A DNA stretch of 64,000 bases, from the NCBI RefSeq assembly GCF_013186535.1, contig NZ_JABMCZ010000005.1, forward strand, positions 1,364,001 through 1,428,000. The letters run 5' to 3'. This document shows, in pieces, positions 24,520 to 33,642 of the stretch. Position 1 is the first letter of the stretch. Each line of letters starts with the position of its first letter. Made by a program: the position numbers and the translations under genes. Under the pieces are notes generated by a model, which saw only the letters and a program-made list of their open reading frames with translations, searched no databases and had not been told where the DNA came from. The DNA comes from Nocardia terpenica. GTDB lineage: Bacteria; Actinomycetota; Actinomycetes; Mycobacteriales; Mycobacteriaceae.

Positions 24520-25554
24520 TCAATGCGCGGGCACGGCGTCGTAGCCGAAGGAACCGACGCCCAGCGCGCCCTCCGGCAGCCGCAGGTCGCCGAGATCCAT
24601 GCGATTCCGCAGATACCGGAAGGTCTGCGCCGTCTGCGCGAAGACGTGCTCACCCGCGCGCAGCGGGCGGCGGATCGGCCGCCCGGGCCGGTGAAAGCGC
24701 GGAAGCGGCCGGATGACGGTGTCGTAGTCGACACAGAAGAACAGCGGAAACGAATACCGTTCGCCGGGCACCCGCCGCACCCGGTGGGTCGTGGCGACGA
24801 ACTCGCCATTGGTCCACAACTCCATCAGGTCACCGATATTCACCACGAAGGTGCCCGGAACCGGCGGCACGTCGATCCACGTGCCGTCACCGCCGAGTAT
24901 TTCCAGCCCCGGCCCGGTCGCGGTCAGCAGCGTGAAACATTCGTAGTCGGTATGCTCCCCGCTGACCCACCCGTCCCCGGCGGCCGGATCGTATCGATAG
25001 TGGTTGAGCCGCAACTGACTCGGCGGCTTCCGGGCGTGCCGGAGAAACCGGTCCGGTTCCTCGCCGAGGGCGACGGCGAAGGCCCCCAGCAACTTTCGAC
25101 CGATCCCGAGCACCGCGTCGTAATATGCGGTGACCCGCTGCGCAAAGCCCGGAATCGCGGGCCAGACATTGGGACCGAGCATCGGATTACCGGCCAGATA
25201 GTCCGGATCGTCGGCGGGCAGGTCCAGAGCGGAGTCGAAAACCTCCTTCAGATCGGCCCTTCCCTCGAACACGCCCTCCTCGCCCTGCGGGACATAACCG
25301 CGGTGGCAGCGCGAGAAGCCGATATAGGACCGCATCTTCTCCGCATACGGCAGGGCGAAGAAGCGCCGAGCCACGGTCAGCAGATCGTCGTAGCGGCGAA
25401 AATCGAAACCGGTGCCTCCGATGTAGAAGAAGCCGACATCGCCTGCGGCCCGGCCGATCTCGTTCGCGATCGCCTTCCGGCCGACGGGGTCGCCGGAGAA
25501 CAGACCGGCGACGTCGATGATCGGCACGGATGCGAAAGTACCTGCGCCATTCAT
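24520..25554 (-). CDS. 2-oxoglutarate/Fe(II) oxygenase, isopenicillin-N-synthase-like
   Basis: 344 aa from ATG 25554; an upstream in-frame ATG at 25623 would add 23 weakly conserved residues. DIOX_N-like start (VPIIDVAGLFSGDP), iron site H-x-D in GEHTDYECF and distal His in ATTHRVRRV, and a 2OG-binding RYSFPLFF with Arg. It oxidises a small molecule such as a hormone, purine or secondary metabolite. At the end of the accessory block; possibly part of the same catabolic function as the hydroxylase, which is inference. Confidence 0.88.
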   Translation of the reverse strand: MNGAGTFASVPIIDVAGLFSGDPVGRKAIANEIGRAAGDVGFFYIGGTGFDFRRYDDLLTVARRFFALPYAEKMRSYIGFSRCHRGYVPQGEEGVFEGRADLKEVFDSALDLPADDPDYLAGNPMLGPNVWPAIPGFAQRVTAYYDAVLGIGRKLLGAFAVALGEEPDRFLRHARKPPSQLRLNHYRYDPAAGDGWVSGEHTDYECFTLLTATGPGLEILGGDGTWIDVPPVPGTFVVNIGDLMELWTNGEFVATTHRVRRVPGERYSFPLFFCVDYDTVIRPLPRFHRPGRPIRRPLRAGEHVFAQTAQTFRYLRNRMDLGDLRLPEGALGVGSFGYDAVPAH

Positions 25555-25681
25555 GAATTCGCTCGCTTCATGACACGCCCAAGTGTGCCACGACGGCGCC
25601 GATCGAATACCCATTTCGGGCACTCGATCGGCCGAATCTCCAAGCGCCCCTAGCGATACCGCGCAAGCACCGGCAGCGGCC

Positions 25682-26641
25682 TCAGGCCAGCCCGCGGCGC
25701 TGATCGGCTTGGCGGCGCAGCTCCGACGCCGCCGCCTCCATCTCGGGGGTGACCTTGAAATGCCCGCCCCACTGGTTCAGCTCGCCCGGACCGTAGGTCG
25801 GGGTGGGCAGGATCTGGCGGAGCAGCGGATCGGGGAGGCCGCGCCGCTTCCACTCGCGTGGATACCCCAGCGACACCTCCTCGAACCGGACGCCGTCGTA
25901 GTAGGTGGTCCGCGGCACGTGCAGGTGCCCGTACACCGAGCACACCACGTTGTAGCGGGTGTGCCAGTCGGCGGTGAGGTCGGTGCCGCACCACAGCGAG
26001 AACTCCGGATAGAACAGGATCCGGGTGGGTTCGCGGACGGTCGGGAAGTGATTGATCATGACGATCGGCGTCCCGGCGGCCAGCGCGTCCAGCCGACGCT
26101 GGGTGTACTGCACGCGCGCGTGACACCAGGCGTCGCGGGTCAGATACGGCTCGGACGACAGCAGGAACTCGTCGGTGGCCACCACATTGCGCTCGCGGGC
26201 CAGGGCCAGCGCCTCGGCCTTGGTGTAGGTGCCCTCGGGACGCCAGGTGTAGTCGTAGAGCACGAACATCGGCGCCAGCGTCACGGCCCCGCCGAACTCC
26301 TCGGCGCCGGCGCCCTCCCACACCGGGAACGGGTCCTCGGGCGTGAGCACGTCCAGATCCCGGCACATCGACACCAGGTAGTCGTAGCGGGCCGCGCCGT
26401 GCATCTGCACGGGATCCTTTGCGGTGGTCCACAGTTCGTGGTTACCCGGCACCCAGATGACCTTCGCGAACCGCCGCCGCAGGGTCTCGAGCGCCCAGCG
26501 GATCTCGTCGCTGCGCTCCCCCACATCCCCGGCGAGAATGAGCCAGTCCTCCGGCGAGCCCGCCCGGATCTGTTCCACGACCGGCTTGTTCCCCTGGTGA
26601 CCGACATGCACGTCGCTCACCGCCATCAACCTCGGAGTCAC
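25682..26641 (-). CDS. Metallophosphoesterase (Rv2795c-like)
   Basis: 319 aa from GTG 26641. Calcineurin-type metal motifs in order: SDVHVGH (DxH), LAGDVGER (GDxxxR), VPGNHELW (GNHE), MINHFP, and YGHLHVPR (GHxH). In M. tuberculosis the homologue Rv2795c directly precedes pptT. Substrate not known; possibly nucleotides or phosphodiesters. Confidence 0.9.
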   Translation of the reverse strand: MTPRLMAVSDVHVGHQGNKPVVEQIRAGSPEDWLILAGDVGERSDEIRWALETLRRRFAKVIWVPGNHELWTTAKDPVQMHGAARYDYLVSMCRDLDVLTPEDPFPVWEGAGAEEFGGAVTLAPMFVLYDYTWRPEGTYTKAEALALARERNVVATDEFLLSSEPYLTRDAWCHARVQYTQRRLDALAAGTPIVMINHFPTVREPTRILFYPEFSLWCGTDLTADWHTRYNVVCSVYGHLHVPRTTYYDGVRFEEVSLGYPREWKRRGLPDPLLRQILPTPTYGPGELNQWGGHFKVTPEMEAAASELRRQADQRRGLA

Positions 26642-26754
26642 CCGGTACTACCTCTCTGTCTCCCAACCGCGCCCCTTGCGGCAACCACGGCACCCACCGT
26701 CAAGATTCCCATGCCCGTCACCCTGCGGCTCACCCACGGGGTCGGCACCGCCGC

Positions 26755-28125
26755 TCAGCCGACGCCGCGCGGCACCTCCGCGCCCACACGGGCCCAGCGT
26801 CCCGACAGGGCGCGGGCGCCGACGCCGACCAGCCGCAGCACCATGAACGCGGCCAGCCCCGACCATATACCGGCGATGCCCCAGCCGAAGGCCAGCGACA
26901 GCCAGATCAGCGGCAGGAAGCCGAGCAGGGCCGAGCCCATGGTGATATTGCGCAGATAGGCCGCGTCGCCCGCGCCGAGCAGCACACCGTCGAGGGCGAA
27001 GACCACGCCGCCGGTGGGGAACAGCAGGACGAAGAACCACCAGACGGCGTGCATCCGGTCGAGCACCTGCGGGTCGCCGGTGAACAGCGCCGGGATCACC
27101 CCCACCCCGGCGGCGAACACGAGTGCCAGCAGGACGGAGAACAGCGTCGACCAGACCGTGACCCGCCGCGCCAGCCGCTGGGCGCCCGGCGCGTCGCCCG
27201 CGCCGAGGGTGGCCCCGACGAGCGTCTGGGCCGCGATCGCCAGCGCGTCCAAGGTCAGCGCGACGAAGTACCACAGCTGCAGGACCAGTTGATGGGCGCC
27301 CACCGACGCGGCCCCGAACCGCGCGGCCACCGCACCGGCGGACAGCGCGCACACCTGGAAGGCGGCGCTGCGCACGATCAGATCGCGGCCGAGCACCAGC
27401 TGCGCGCGGATCGCGGTGGGATCGGGCGCCAGCGAAACCCCTTGCCGGATGAGCGCGTTCAGGAACAGCGCCGCCGACACCACCTGCCCGACCAGATTCG
27501 CGACGGCCGATCCGGCCAGTTCCATGCGCGGCGCACCGAGCAGCCCGTGCACCAGCACCGGGCACAGGATCGCCGAAACGGCCAGGCCCGCAATCACGTA
27601 CGCCAGCGGACGCCGGGTCTGCTGCACGCCGCGCAGCCAGCCGTTGCCCGCCAGGGTGAGCAGAATGAGCGGCACCCCGAAAAGCGCGATCCGGATCCAG
27701 CGCAGCGCCTCGTCCGCGATATCGGGACCGCCCGCGAGCACCCGCGCGACCGGGCCCGCGAAGACTTGCAGCACAACGACTATCAGCACCCCCGCGCCGA
27801 CGGCGATCCAACTCGCCTGCACCCCTTCGGCAACCGCGCCCGTCCGATCGCCCGCACCGTGCCGCCGCGACGACCGCGCGGTGGTGCCGTAGCTGAGAAA
27901 GGTGAGCTGGGTACCGACCTGGCTGAGAATCAACCCGCCGACCGCCAGCCCGGCCAATGCCAAGGCCCCCAGCCGCCCCACGACGGCCATATCGAACAGC
28001 AGGTAGATCGGTTCCGCGACAAGCACTCCCAGCGTGGGTACGGCAATCGCCAATATCCGCCACGGCCCCGCGGACGCGGGATCGTCCCCCTCGGTCGCCG
28101 TTCCCGTCACAGCATCCGCCGTCAT
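26755..28125 (-). CDS. dinF: MATE-family efflux protein (DinF-like)
   Basis: 456 aa from ATG 28125 with GGGAGGGA upstream. Twelve TM helices in two bundles; MATE-type features include EPIYLLFDMAVVGRLG at the N-terminus, GWLRGVQQTRRPL and AAQTLVGATLGAG. It is a Na+- or H+-coupled multidrug or organic-cation exporter in the inner membrane. It corresponds to Rv2836c (dinF) in the conserved gene order next to the NrnA gene. Confidence 0.9.
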   Translation of the reverse strand: MTADAVTGTATEGDDPASAGPWRILAIAVPTLGVLVAEPIYLLFDMAVVGRLGALALAGLAVGGLILSQVGTQLTFLSYGTTARSSRRHGAGDRTGAVAEGVQASWIAVGAGVLIVVVLQVFAGPVARVLAGGPDIADEALRWIRIALFGVPLILLTLAGNGWLRGVQQTRRPLAYVIAGLAVSAILCPVLVHGLLGAPRMELAGSAVANLVGQVVSAALFLNALIRQGVSLAPDPTAIRAQLVLGRDLIVRSAAFQVCALSAGAVAARFGAASVGAHQLVLQLWYFVALTLDALAIAAQTLVGATLGAGDAPGAQRLARRVTVWSTLFSVLLALVFAAGVGVIPALFTGDPQVLDRMHAVWWFFVLLFPTGGVVFALDGVLLGAGDAAYLRNITMGSALLGFLPLIWLSLAFGWGIAGIWSGLAAFMVLRLVGVGARALSGRWARVGAEVPRGVG

Positions 28126-28214
28126 CGCGTCCCTCCCTCGTCGACCGCAATGGCCACCATCCTGCAACCCACCATCGCACAGGGGTACGACAACCCGGCA
28201 AGGCCGAATCGCAC

Positions 28215-29222
28215 CTACAGACGGCCCAATTCGTCCAGCAGCGCCGCGACGAGGGCATCGGGAGCGCCCTTGGTCGTATACCCGGCCGCGTACCGATGCC
28301 CGCCGCCGCCGAGCCGGGTGGCGACATGCGCGACATCCACGCCGTCGTCCAGGCCGACCGCGCTGTCGCGCGAGCGCAGCGACACGGTCCACAGACCGGC
28401 GACGACGCGGGACTCCTTGAACACCGCCGCGACTCCGGCCTCGGCGGTGGTGCGGACGACGTCGATGACGCTCTCCACCTCCTCCGAGCGCAGCCCGTCG
28501 ATATCGGCGCGGCACACGAACGCGTACACCAGCCCGGCGCCGCCCGCGGCCTCGGGCACCAGTCGGGCCGTGGACAGCACCCGCGACAGCATGGGCAGCC
28601 AGCCGAACGGATGGGTGTCCATGAGCGTGCGGGTGATGCCCGCGCCGTCGATGCCGGTGGACAGCAGCCGATCGGCCAGCCGATGGGTGCCGGGCCCGGC
28701 CCACCGGAACGACCCGGTGTCGGTGACCAGCCCCGCGAACAGGCAGTACGCGATGTCGCGGTCGATCGGCTCGCCCCACGCGTCGAACACCCGGGCCAGC
28801 AGGCTGGTGGTCGACTCGGCGGTATCGTCGATGACGTTCACCGTGCCGAACCGGGTGTTGGAGCGGTGATGGTCGAGCACCAGCGTCGTCGCGGCGCCCG
28901 CGATCCGATCGGCGAGCGCGCCGAGCCGACCGGCGCTGCCGCAGTCCACGGCCACCAGCACATCGACGCGCTGCGGCACCGCCGCGGGCGGCACCAGATG
29001 CTCGACGCCGGGCAGCGACCGCATCGACGCCGGCAGCTCGGCCGGTTCGGCGAACGACACCCACACCGGCACCCCGCGCCGATGCAGCACCTGGGCCAGC
29101 GCCAAGCCGCTACCGACGGTGTCGGCGTCGGGCTGCACATGGCACAGCACGGTCACCGAGCGCGCGGCGTCCAGAACCTCGACGGCCGCGGCGAGGTCCG
29201 CCGTCGGCGTTACTGCTGTCAT
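28215..29222 (-). CDS. nrnA: DHH-family oligoribonuclease / pAp phosphatase
   Basis: 335 aa. DHH phosphoesterase motifs: H28 and D32/D34 (CHVQPDADTVGS), VAVDCGS, LDHHRSN, and a C-terminal DHHA1 domain with GGGGHRYAAG. NrnA degrades short RNA oligomers and 3'-phosphoadenosine 5'-phosphate (Rv2837c is the M. tuberculosis counterpart). It follows rbfA with 27 bp between, consistent with the usual operon. Confidence 0.93.
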   Translation of the reverse strand: MTAVTPTADLAAAVEVLDAARSVTVLCHVQPDADTVGSGLALAQVLHRRGVPVWVSFAEPAELPASMRSLPGVEHLVPPAAVPQRVDVLVAVDCGSAGRLGALADRIAGAATTLVLDHHRSNTRFGTVNVIDDTAESTTSLLARVFDAWGEPIDRDIAYCLFAGLVTDTGSFRWAGPGTHRLADRLLSTGIDGAGITRTLMDTHPFGWLPMLSRVLSTARLVPEAAGGAGLVYAFVCRADIDGLRSEEVESVIDVVRTTAEAGVAAVFKESRVVAGLWTVSLRSRDSAVGLDDGVDVAHVATRLGGGGHRYAAGYTTKGAPDALVAALLDELGRL

Positions 29223-29249
29223 GGCCAGCCCAATCGTCCGCCGAGGCGG

Positions 29250-29693
29250 TCAGTCGTCCTCGTCCCGGTCGGTTTTGTACGGGTCGGCGTCACCGGCATG
29301 GGTGGCGCCGGACGCGACCTGAGCGACGCGCTCGTCGGCCGCGCGGGCCTTCGCCAGCAACTCCTCCATCTGCCGCGCCGCATCCGGCACGGTGTCGAGG
29401 ACGAACGCCAGCGTCGGCGTGAACTTGATCCCGGTGGCGGCGCCGACCGTCGAGCGCAGCACGCCCTTGGCCTTCTCCAGCCCGGCGGCCGCGGCCGCGT
29501 AATCGGGTTCGGTGCGCAGGTTTTCGCCCATCACCGTGTAGTAGACGGTCGCCTCCCGCAGATCACCGGTCACCTTGGCATCGGTGATCGTCACGAAACG
29601 CAGCCGCGGATCCTTGATCTCGTGCTCGATCGCCGTACCGACGATGGAGACGATCCGCTTCGCGAGTCGGCGTGCCCTGGCCTGATCCACCAT
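29250..29693 (-). CDS. rbfA: 30S ribosome-binding factor A
   Basis: 147 aa. RbfA KH-like pattern: RARRLAKRIVSIVGTAIEHEIKDPRL, VTITDAKVTGDLREATVYYTVMG, and FTPTLAFVLDTVPDAARQMEELL. Acts in late 30S maturation at the 16S 5' end. The acidic C-terminal tail after about residue 125 is typical of actinobacteria. Lies between nrnA and DUF503. Confidence 0.95.
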   Translation of the reverse strand: MVDQARARRLAKRIVSIVGTAIEHEIKDPRLRFVTITDAKVTGDLREATVYYTVMGENLRTEPDYAAAAAGLEKAKGVLRSTVGAATGIKFTPTLAFVLDTVPDAARQMEELLAKARAADERVAQVASGATHAGDADPYKTDRDEDD

Positions 29694-29718
29694 GGCTGGC
29701 CCTCCTCACTTCATGTAC

Positions 29719-30009
29719 TCAGTCTTCGGGTCCGAAGATCCGGCGGCGCACTGCCAGCAACTGTAACTCCGGACGGGCCGCGACGTGGCGTTCACATCTG
29801 TCCAGCACCTCGGTGAGATGACTCATCCCGGAGCTGACCATGGCGACACCCAGCATCGCGCGGCGATAGAGGTCCTGCTCTCCGCCCTCGGTCGCGCACA
29901 CGCCGAAGCGCTGCAACTCGGCCAGGACGGGCCGGACCACGGAGCGCTTCTGCTTCAGCGAATGCACATCGCCGAGCAGAATGTCGAATTCCAGCGCGCC
30001 GACGAACAA
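29719..30009 (-). CDS. DUF503 (YlxP-like) protein
   Basis: 96 aa. Family pattern: MFVGALEFDILLGDVHSLKQKRSVVRP at the N-terminus and VLDRCERHVAARPELQLL at the end. YlxP-like proteins are encoded between infB and rbfA in many Gram-positives and associate with ribosome biogenesis; the exact role is not settled. It sits in that position here. Confidence 0.88.
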   Translation of the reverse strand: MFVGALEFDILLGDVHSLKQKRSVVRPVLAELQRFGVCATEGGEQDLYRRAMLGVAMVSSGMSHLTEVLDRCERHVAARPELQLLAVRRRIFGPED

Positions 30010-30066
30010 CGGCTCACCTCTTGGTTGTTCGGTGACATACCTGCCCGAGATGCGGACAGACGGTCT

Positions 30067-30109
30067 CTCCCTGCGGTCCCGGCATGCTTTTGGCCGGGAC
30101 CGCAGGGAG
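30067..30109. repeat. Dispersed palindrome with long arms after infB
   Basis: Perfect 17-bp arms (30067-30083 and 30093-30109), inner part GGTCCCGGC / GCCGGGACC, loop ATGCTTTTG. It belongs to the dispersed palindrome family and has the longest stem seen. It begins six bases after the infB stop on the minus strand, so it may also stop or stabilise the infB transcript. Confidence 0.8.
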
Positions 30110-30114
30110 TCATG

Positions 30115-33114
30115 TCAGTCCCGCGGCTTCTCGCGAAGCTCGTAGGCCTCGATGATGTCGCCTTCCTTGATGTCGTTGTAACTCAAGGTAATACCGCATT
30201 CGAAGCCCTCGCGGACCTCGGTGGCGTCGTCCTTCTCGCGGCGCAGCGACTGGATGGTGGTCTCGGAGATCACCACGTTGTCGCGGAGCAGCCGCGCCTT
30301 GGCGTTGCGCTTGACCGACCCGGAGGTGATCATGCAGCCGGCGATATTGCCGAACTTCGAGGACCGGAAGATGGCCCGGATCTCCGCCCGGCCCAGCTCG
30401 ACCTCCTCGTAGATCGGCTTGAGCATGCCCTTGAGGGCCTTCTCGACCTCGTCGATCGCCTGGTAGATCACCGAGTAGTACCGGATGTCGACGCCCTCGC
30501 GGTTGGCCAGCTCGCTGGCCTTGCCCTCCGCACGGACGTTGAACCCGATGATGATCGCGCCCGACGCCGACGCCAGGTTGACGTCGGTCTCGGTGACGCC
30601 ACCGACACCGCGGCTGATCACCCGCAGGCGCACCTCGTCGTCGACCTGGATATCGAGCAGCGACTGCTCGAGGGCCTCGACCGTACCGGAGTTGTCGCCC
30701 TTGATGATCAGGTTCAGCTCCGAGGTCTCCTTCAGAGCGGCATCCAGATCCTCGAGGCTGATCCGCTTGCGGCTGCGGGCCGCCAGCGCGTTGCGCTTGC
30801 GCGCGCTGCGCCGGTCCGCGATCTGGCGGGCGATGCGGTCCTCGTCGACGACGAGCAGGTTGTCACCGGCGCCGGGCACCGAGGTGAAACCGATCACCTG
30901 GACCGGACGCGACGGCAGCGCCTCCTCGACGTCCACGCCGTGCTCGTCGACCATGCGGCGCACGCGGCCGTAGGCGTCGCCGGCCACGACCGAGTCGCCG
31001 ACCCGCAGCGTGCCGCGCTGCACCAGCACGGTGGCCACCGGGCCGCGGCCGCGGTCCAGGTGCGCCTCGATGGCGACACCCTGCGCGTCCTGGTCCGGGT
31101 TGGCCCGCAGGTCCAGCGCCGCGTCCGCGGTCAGCACCACGGCCTCGAGCAGCTGGTCGATATTGGTGCCCTGCCGCGCCGAGATGTCGACGAACATGGT
31201 GTCGCCGCCGTACTCCTCGGCGACCAGCCCGTACTCGGTCAGCTGCTGGCGCACCTTCTGCGGGTTCGCGCCTTCCTTGTCAATCTTGTTGACCGCCACC
31301 ACGATCGGCACGTCCGCGGCCTGCGCGTGGTTGATGGCCTCCGTCGTCTGCGGCATGACGCCGTCGTCGGCGGCGACCACGAGGATCGCGATGTCGGTGG
31401 CCTTGGCACCGCGGGCACGCATGGCGGTGAACGCCTCGTGACCCGGGGTGTCGATGAAGGTGATGAGCCGCTCGTCGTCGCCCACCGCCACGGCCACCTG
31501 GTAGGCGCCGATGTGCTGGGTGATGCCGCCGGCCTCGCCCTCGCGGACGTTGGCCTTGCGGATGGTGTCCAGCAGTCGGGTCTTGCCGTGGTCGACGTGG
31601 CCCATGACGGTCACCACCGGCGGGCGGACCTGCAGGTCCTCCTCGTCGCCCTCGTCCTCGCCGTAGGTGAGGTCGAAGCTCTCCAGCAGCTCGCGGTCCT
31701 CGTCCTCGGGCGAGACCACGTGCACGACGTAGTTCATCTCGCCGCCGAGCAGCTCGAAGATCTCGTCGTTCACCGACTGGGTCGCGGTGACCATCTCACC
31801 GAGGTTGAACAGCACCTGCACCAGCGAGGCCGGATTGGCGTTGATCTTCTCGGCGAAGTCGGACAGCGAGGCGCCCCGGGCGAGACGGATGATCTCGCCG
31901 TTGCCGCGCGGCAGCCGCACGCCGCCGACCGACGGAGCCTGCATCGAGTCGTACTCTTGCCGCTTCTGCCGCTTGGACTTGCGGCCCCTGCGGGGCGCGC
32001 CACCGGGACGGCCGAAGGCACCCGCGGCACCGCCGCGACCGCCGCCGCCACCCGGACGGCCACCGCCGCCACCGGGACGACCCCGGAAGCCACCGCCACC
32101 GGCCGCGGGAGCGCCCGCACCGGCGCCGGCACCGCCGCCACCGCCGCGGTAGTTACCACCGCCGCCGCCACCGGGACGACCGCCGCCGCCGGGCGCGCCA
32201 CCCGGACGGCCCGGACGGCCACCCGCCGACGGGCCCGGACGCGCCGCGCGCTGCGGCATGGCACCCGGGTTCGGCCGCGGGGGCATCGAGCCGGGGCTCG
32301 GCCGCGGACCACCCGGACGCGGGCCGCCACCCTGGGCGGCCGCCGGACGCTGCCCGCCCGGGGTCGGACGCTGTCCACCCGGAGTCGGGCGCTGCCCGCC
32401 CGGGGTGGGACGCGGGCCGCCCTGGGACGGACCCGGGCGCGGGCCCGGCTGCGGCCGCGGCGCGGGACGCTCGGGCGCGGAGCTGAAGGGGTTGTTGCCG
32501 ACGCGCGGGGTCTTCGGACCCGGCTTCGGGCCGGACCCGCCCGGACGCGGGCCCTGATGCGTGGGAGCGCCGCCCTTGTGCTGGCCACCGGGACGCGGGG
32601 CGCCCGGAGCCGGCCGCTGGTGGCTCTCCTGCTGACGGTGGTTGTCCTGCTGCTGCGGCGCGGGCGCGGGCTGCTGCTGCGCGGCGGCCGGGGTCGGCGC
32701 GGCCGGGCGCGGGGCGCCGGGTTTCGGGCCCGGGGCGGGACGAGCCGCCGGGGCGGGCGTCGCGGCCGGGGTCTCGGTGCGGGCGGCGGGGGCCGACTCG
32801 ACCGGGGCCGCGGGGCGCGGCTGCGCCGGGGACGGCGCGGGGTTACGCGGACCCGGGCGCGGGCCGGGCGTCGCACCGGACGCGGGCTTCGCCGACGGGC
32901 GTGCCTGGTTGTGACCGGGCTTCGCGGATTTGGACGAGCCGTTCGGCGCGGACTTCGCCGCGAACGACTCTCGCAGTCGGCGTGCGACGGGGGCCTCCAC
33001 CGTCGACGATGCCGACTTCACGAACTCGCCCTGCTCCTTCAGCGTTGCGAGTAGTTCCTTGCTCGTGACACCGAGTTCTTTCGCCAACTCGTGCACGCGG
33101 GCCTTGCCTGCCAC
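30115..33114 (-). CDS. infB: Translation initiation factor IF-2
   Basis: 999 aa. GTG 33114 is chosen because it has GAGGAGAG just upstream and gives the canonical start MAGKARVHELAKELGVTSKELL; the frame is open further up to 33174. Order: IF2_N helix, a ~300-residue Pro/Gly/Arg-rich linker (about 70-385, many PGG/GRP units), a second IF2_N, GTPase domain with GHVDHGKT, DTPGHEAF and NKID, then domains II-IV ending YELREKPRD. Binds initiator tRNA and subunits. The long disordered linker is usual in actinobacterial IF-2. Confidence 0.97.
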   Translation of the reverse strand: MAGKARVHELAKELGVTSKELLATLKEQGEFVKSASSTVEAPVARRLRESFAAKSAPNGSSKSAKPGHNQARPSAKPASGATPGPRPGPRNPAPSPAQPRPAAPVESAPAARTETPAATPAPAARPAPGPKPGAPRPAAPTPAAAQQQPAPAPQQQDNHRQQESHQRPAPGAPRPGGQHKGGAPTHQGPRPGGSGPKPGPKTPRVGNNPFSSAPERPAPRPQPGPRPGPSQGGPRPTPGGQRPTPGGQRPTPGGQRPAAAQGGGPRPGGPRPSPGSMPPRPNPGAMPQRAARPGPSAGGRPGRPGGAPGGGGRPGGGGGGNYRGGGGGAGAGAGAPAAGGGGFRGRPGGGGGRPGGGGGRGGAAGAFGRPGGAPRRGRKSKRQKRQEYDSMQAPSVGGVRLPRGNGEIIRLARGASLSDFAEKINANPASLVQVLFNLGEMVTATQSVNDEIFELLGGEMNYVVHVVSPEDEDRELLESFDLTYGEDEGDEEDLQVRPPVVTVMGHVDHGKTRLLDTIRKANVREGEAGGITQHIGAYQVAVAVGDDERLITFIDTPGHEAFTAMRARGAKATDIAILVVAADDGVMPQTTEAINHAQAADVPIVVAVNKIDKEGANPQKVRQQLTEYGLVAEEYGGDTMFVDISARQGTNIDQLLEAVVLTADAALDLRANPDQDAQGVAIEAHLDRGRGPVATVLVQRGTLRVGDSVVAGDAYGRVRRMVDEHGVDVEEALPSRPVQVIGFTSVPGAGDNLLVVDEDRIARQIADRRSARKRNALAARSRKRISLEDLDAALKETSELNLIIKGDNSGTVEALEQSLLDIQVDDEVRLRVISRGVGGVTETDVNLASASGAIIIGFNVRAEGKASELANREGVDIRYYSVIYQAIDEVEKALKGMLKPIYEEVELGRAEIRAIFRSSKFGNIAGCMITSGSVKRNAKARLLRDNVVISETTIQSLRREKDDATEVREGFECGITLSYNDIKEGDIIEAYELREKPRD

Positions 33115-33225
33115 TGCTCTCCTCACTGAGAGGTCGAGCGCGACAGTCCGTCTTCTGGGACGGAAAGCCCGCACGACCTCCGGTTATCTTCGATGGCCGT
33201 TCATCGTTGGTACTTCACGGTGTGC

Positions 33226-33621
33226 TCATGAGTGCTCGTGCCTGTTCTCGACGTAGTGCTCCAGGGCTGAGATATCCAGTTTTCCGGACACTCGTAGCGC
33301 TCTGCCGAACGCTCGGCGCCGCTCTGCATTGCTCAGACAGACCGAAGAGGGGTGCAACCACGCACCCCTTCCGGGAAGTCTGCGCCGCGGGTCGGGAACG
33401 ATCGCAACACCGCCCTGGTCGGACGGCTGCGCCACGATCCGCAACAGCTCGGCGGCCAGCTCGCGACTCCGACATCCGATACAGGTCCGAACGGGGCCTG
33501 GGCGGGATGCCCGAACCCGCGCGGAGCGCAAGGAGACCGGTGACTCGTGCTGAGCCTGTGTCCACTCTACCGCTGCCACGTCCGGATCTCCGCATCCAGC
33601 CCTCTGATTGGTTATCAACAT
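33226..33621 (-). CDS. YlxR (DUF448) RNA-binding protein
   Basis: 131 aa at most; the N-terminal ~40 residues before PVRTCIGCR are weakly conserved, so the true start may be one of the internal GTG codons. DUF448 motifs: RTCIGCRSRE, LRIVAQ, and GRGAWLHPSSVCL. Small nucleic-acid-binding protein of the nusA-infB operon (Rv2840c counterpart). It begins 21 bp after nusA ends. Confidence 0.88.
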   Translation of the reverse strand: MLITNQRAGCGDPDVAAVEWTQAQHESPVSLRSARVRASRPGPVRTCIGCRSRELAAELLRIVAQPSDQGGVAIVPDPRRRLPGRGAWLHPSSVCLSNAERRRAFGRALRVSGKLDISALEHYVENRHEHS

Positions 33622-33642
33622 GTCATCCGCGAGCCCGGCGGG

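Noticed and set aside
17801..25554. Recent mobile element or genomic island bounded by insertion sequences
   Set aside because: No transposase, integrase, tRNA or direct-repeat boundary is visible, and base composition resembles the core.
26648..29064. Long alternative-frame ORFs over dinF and nrnA
   Set aside because: They overlap complete, motif-bearing genes in another frame and show reversed codon bias.
30067..30109. Simple rho-independent terminator for infB
   Set aside because: It may well stop transcription, but the same palindrome appears at many other places, including inside a coding sequence, so it is listed as a repeat rather than a dedicated terminator.
29785..33054. A 1089-codon plus-strand open frame across infB
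   Set aside because: It is antisense to infB; the open frame comes from the GC-biased Pro/Gly/Arg linker. It has no ribosome site or recognisable domain.
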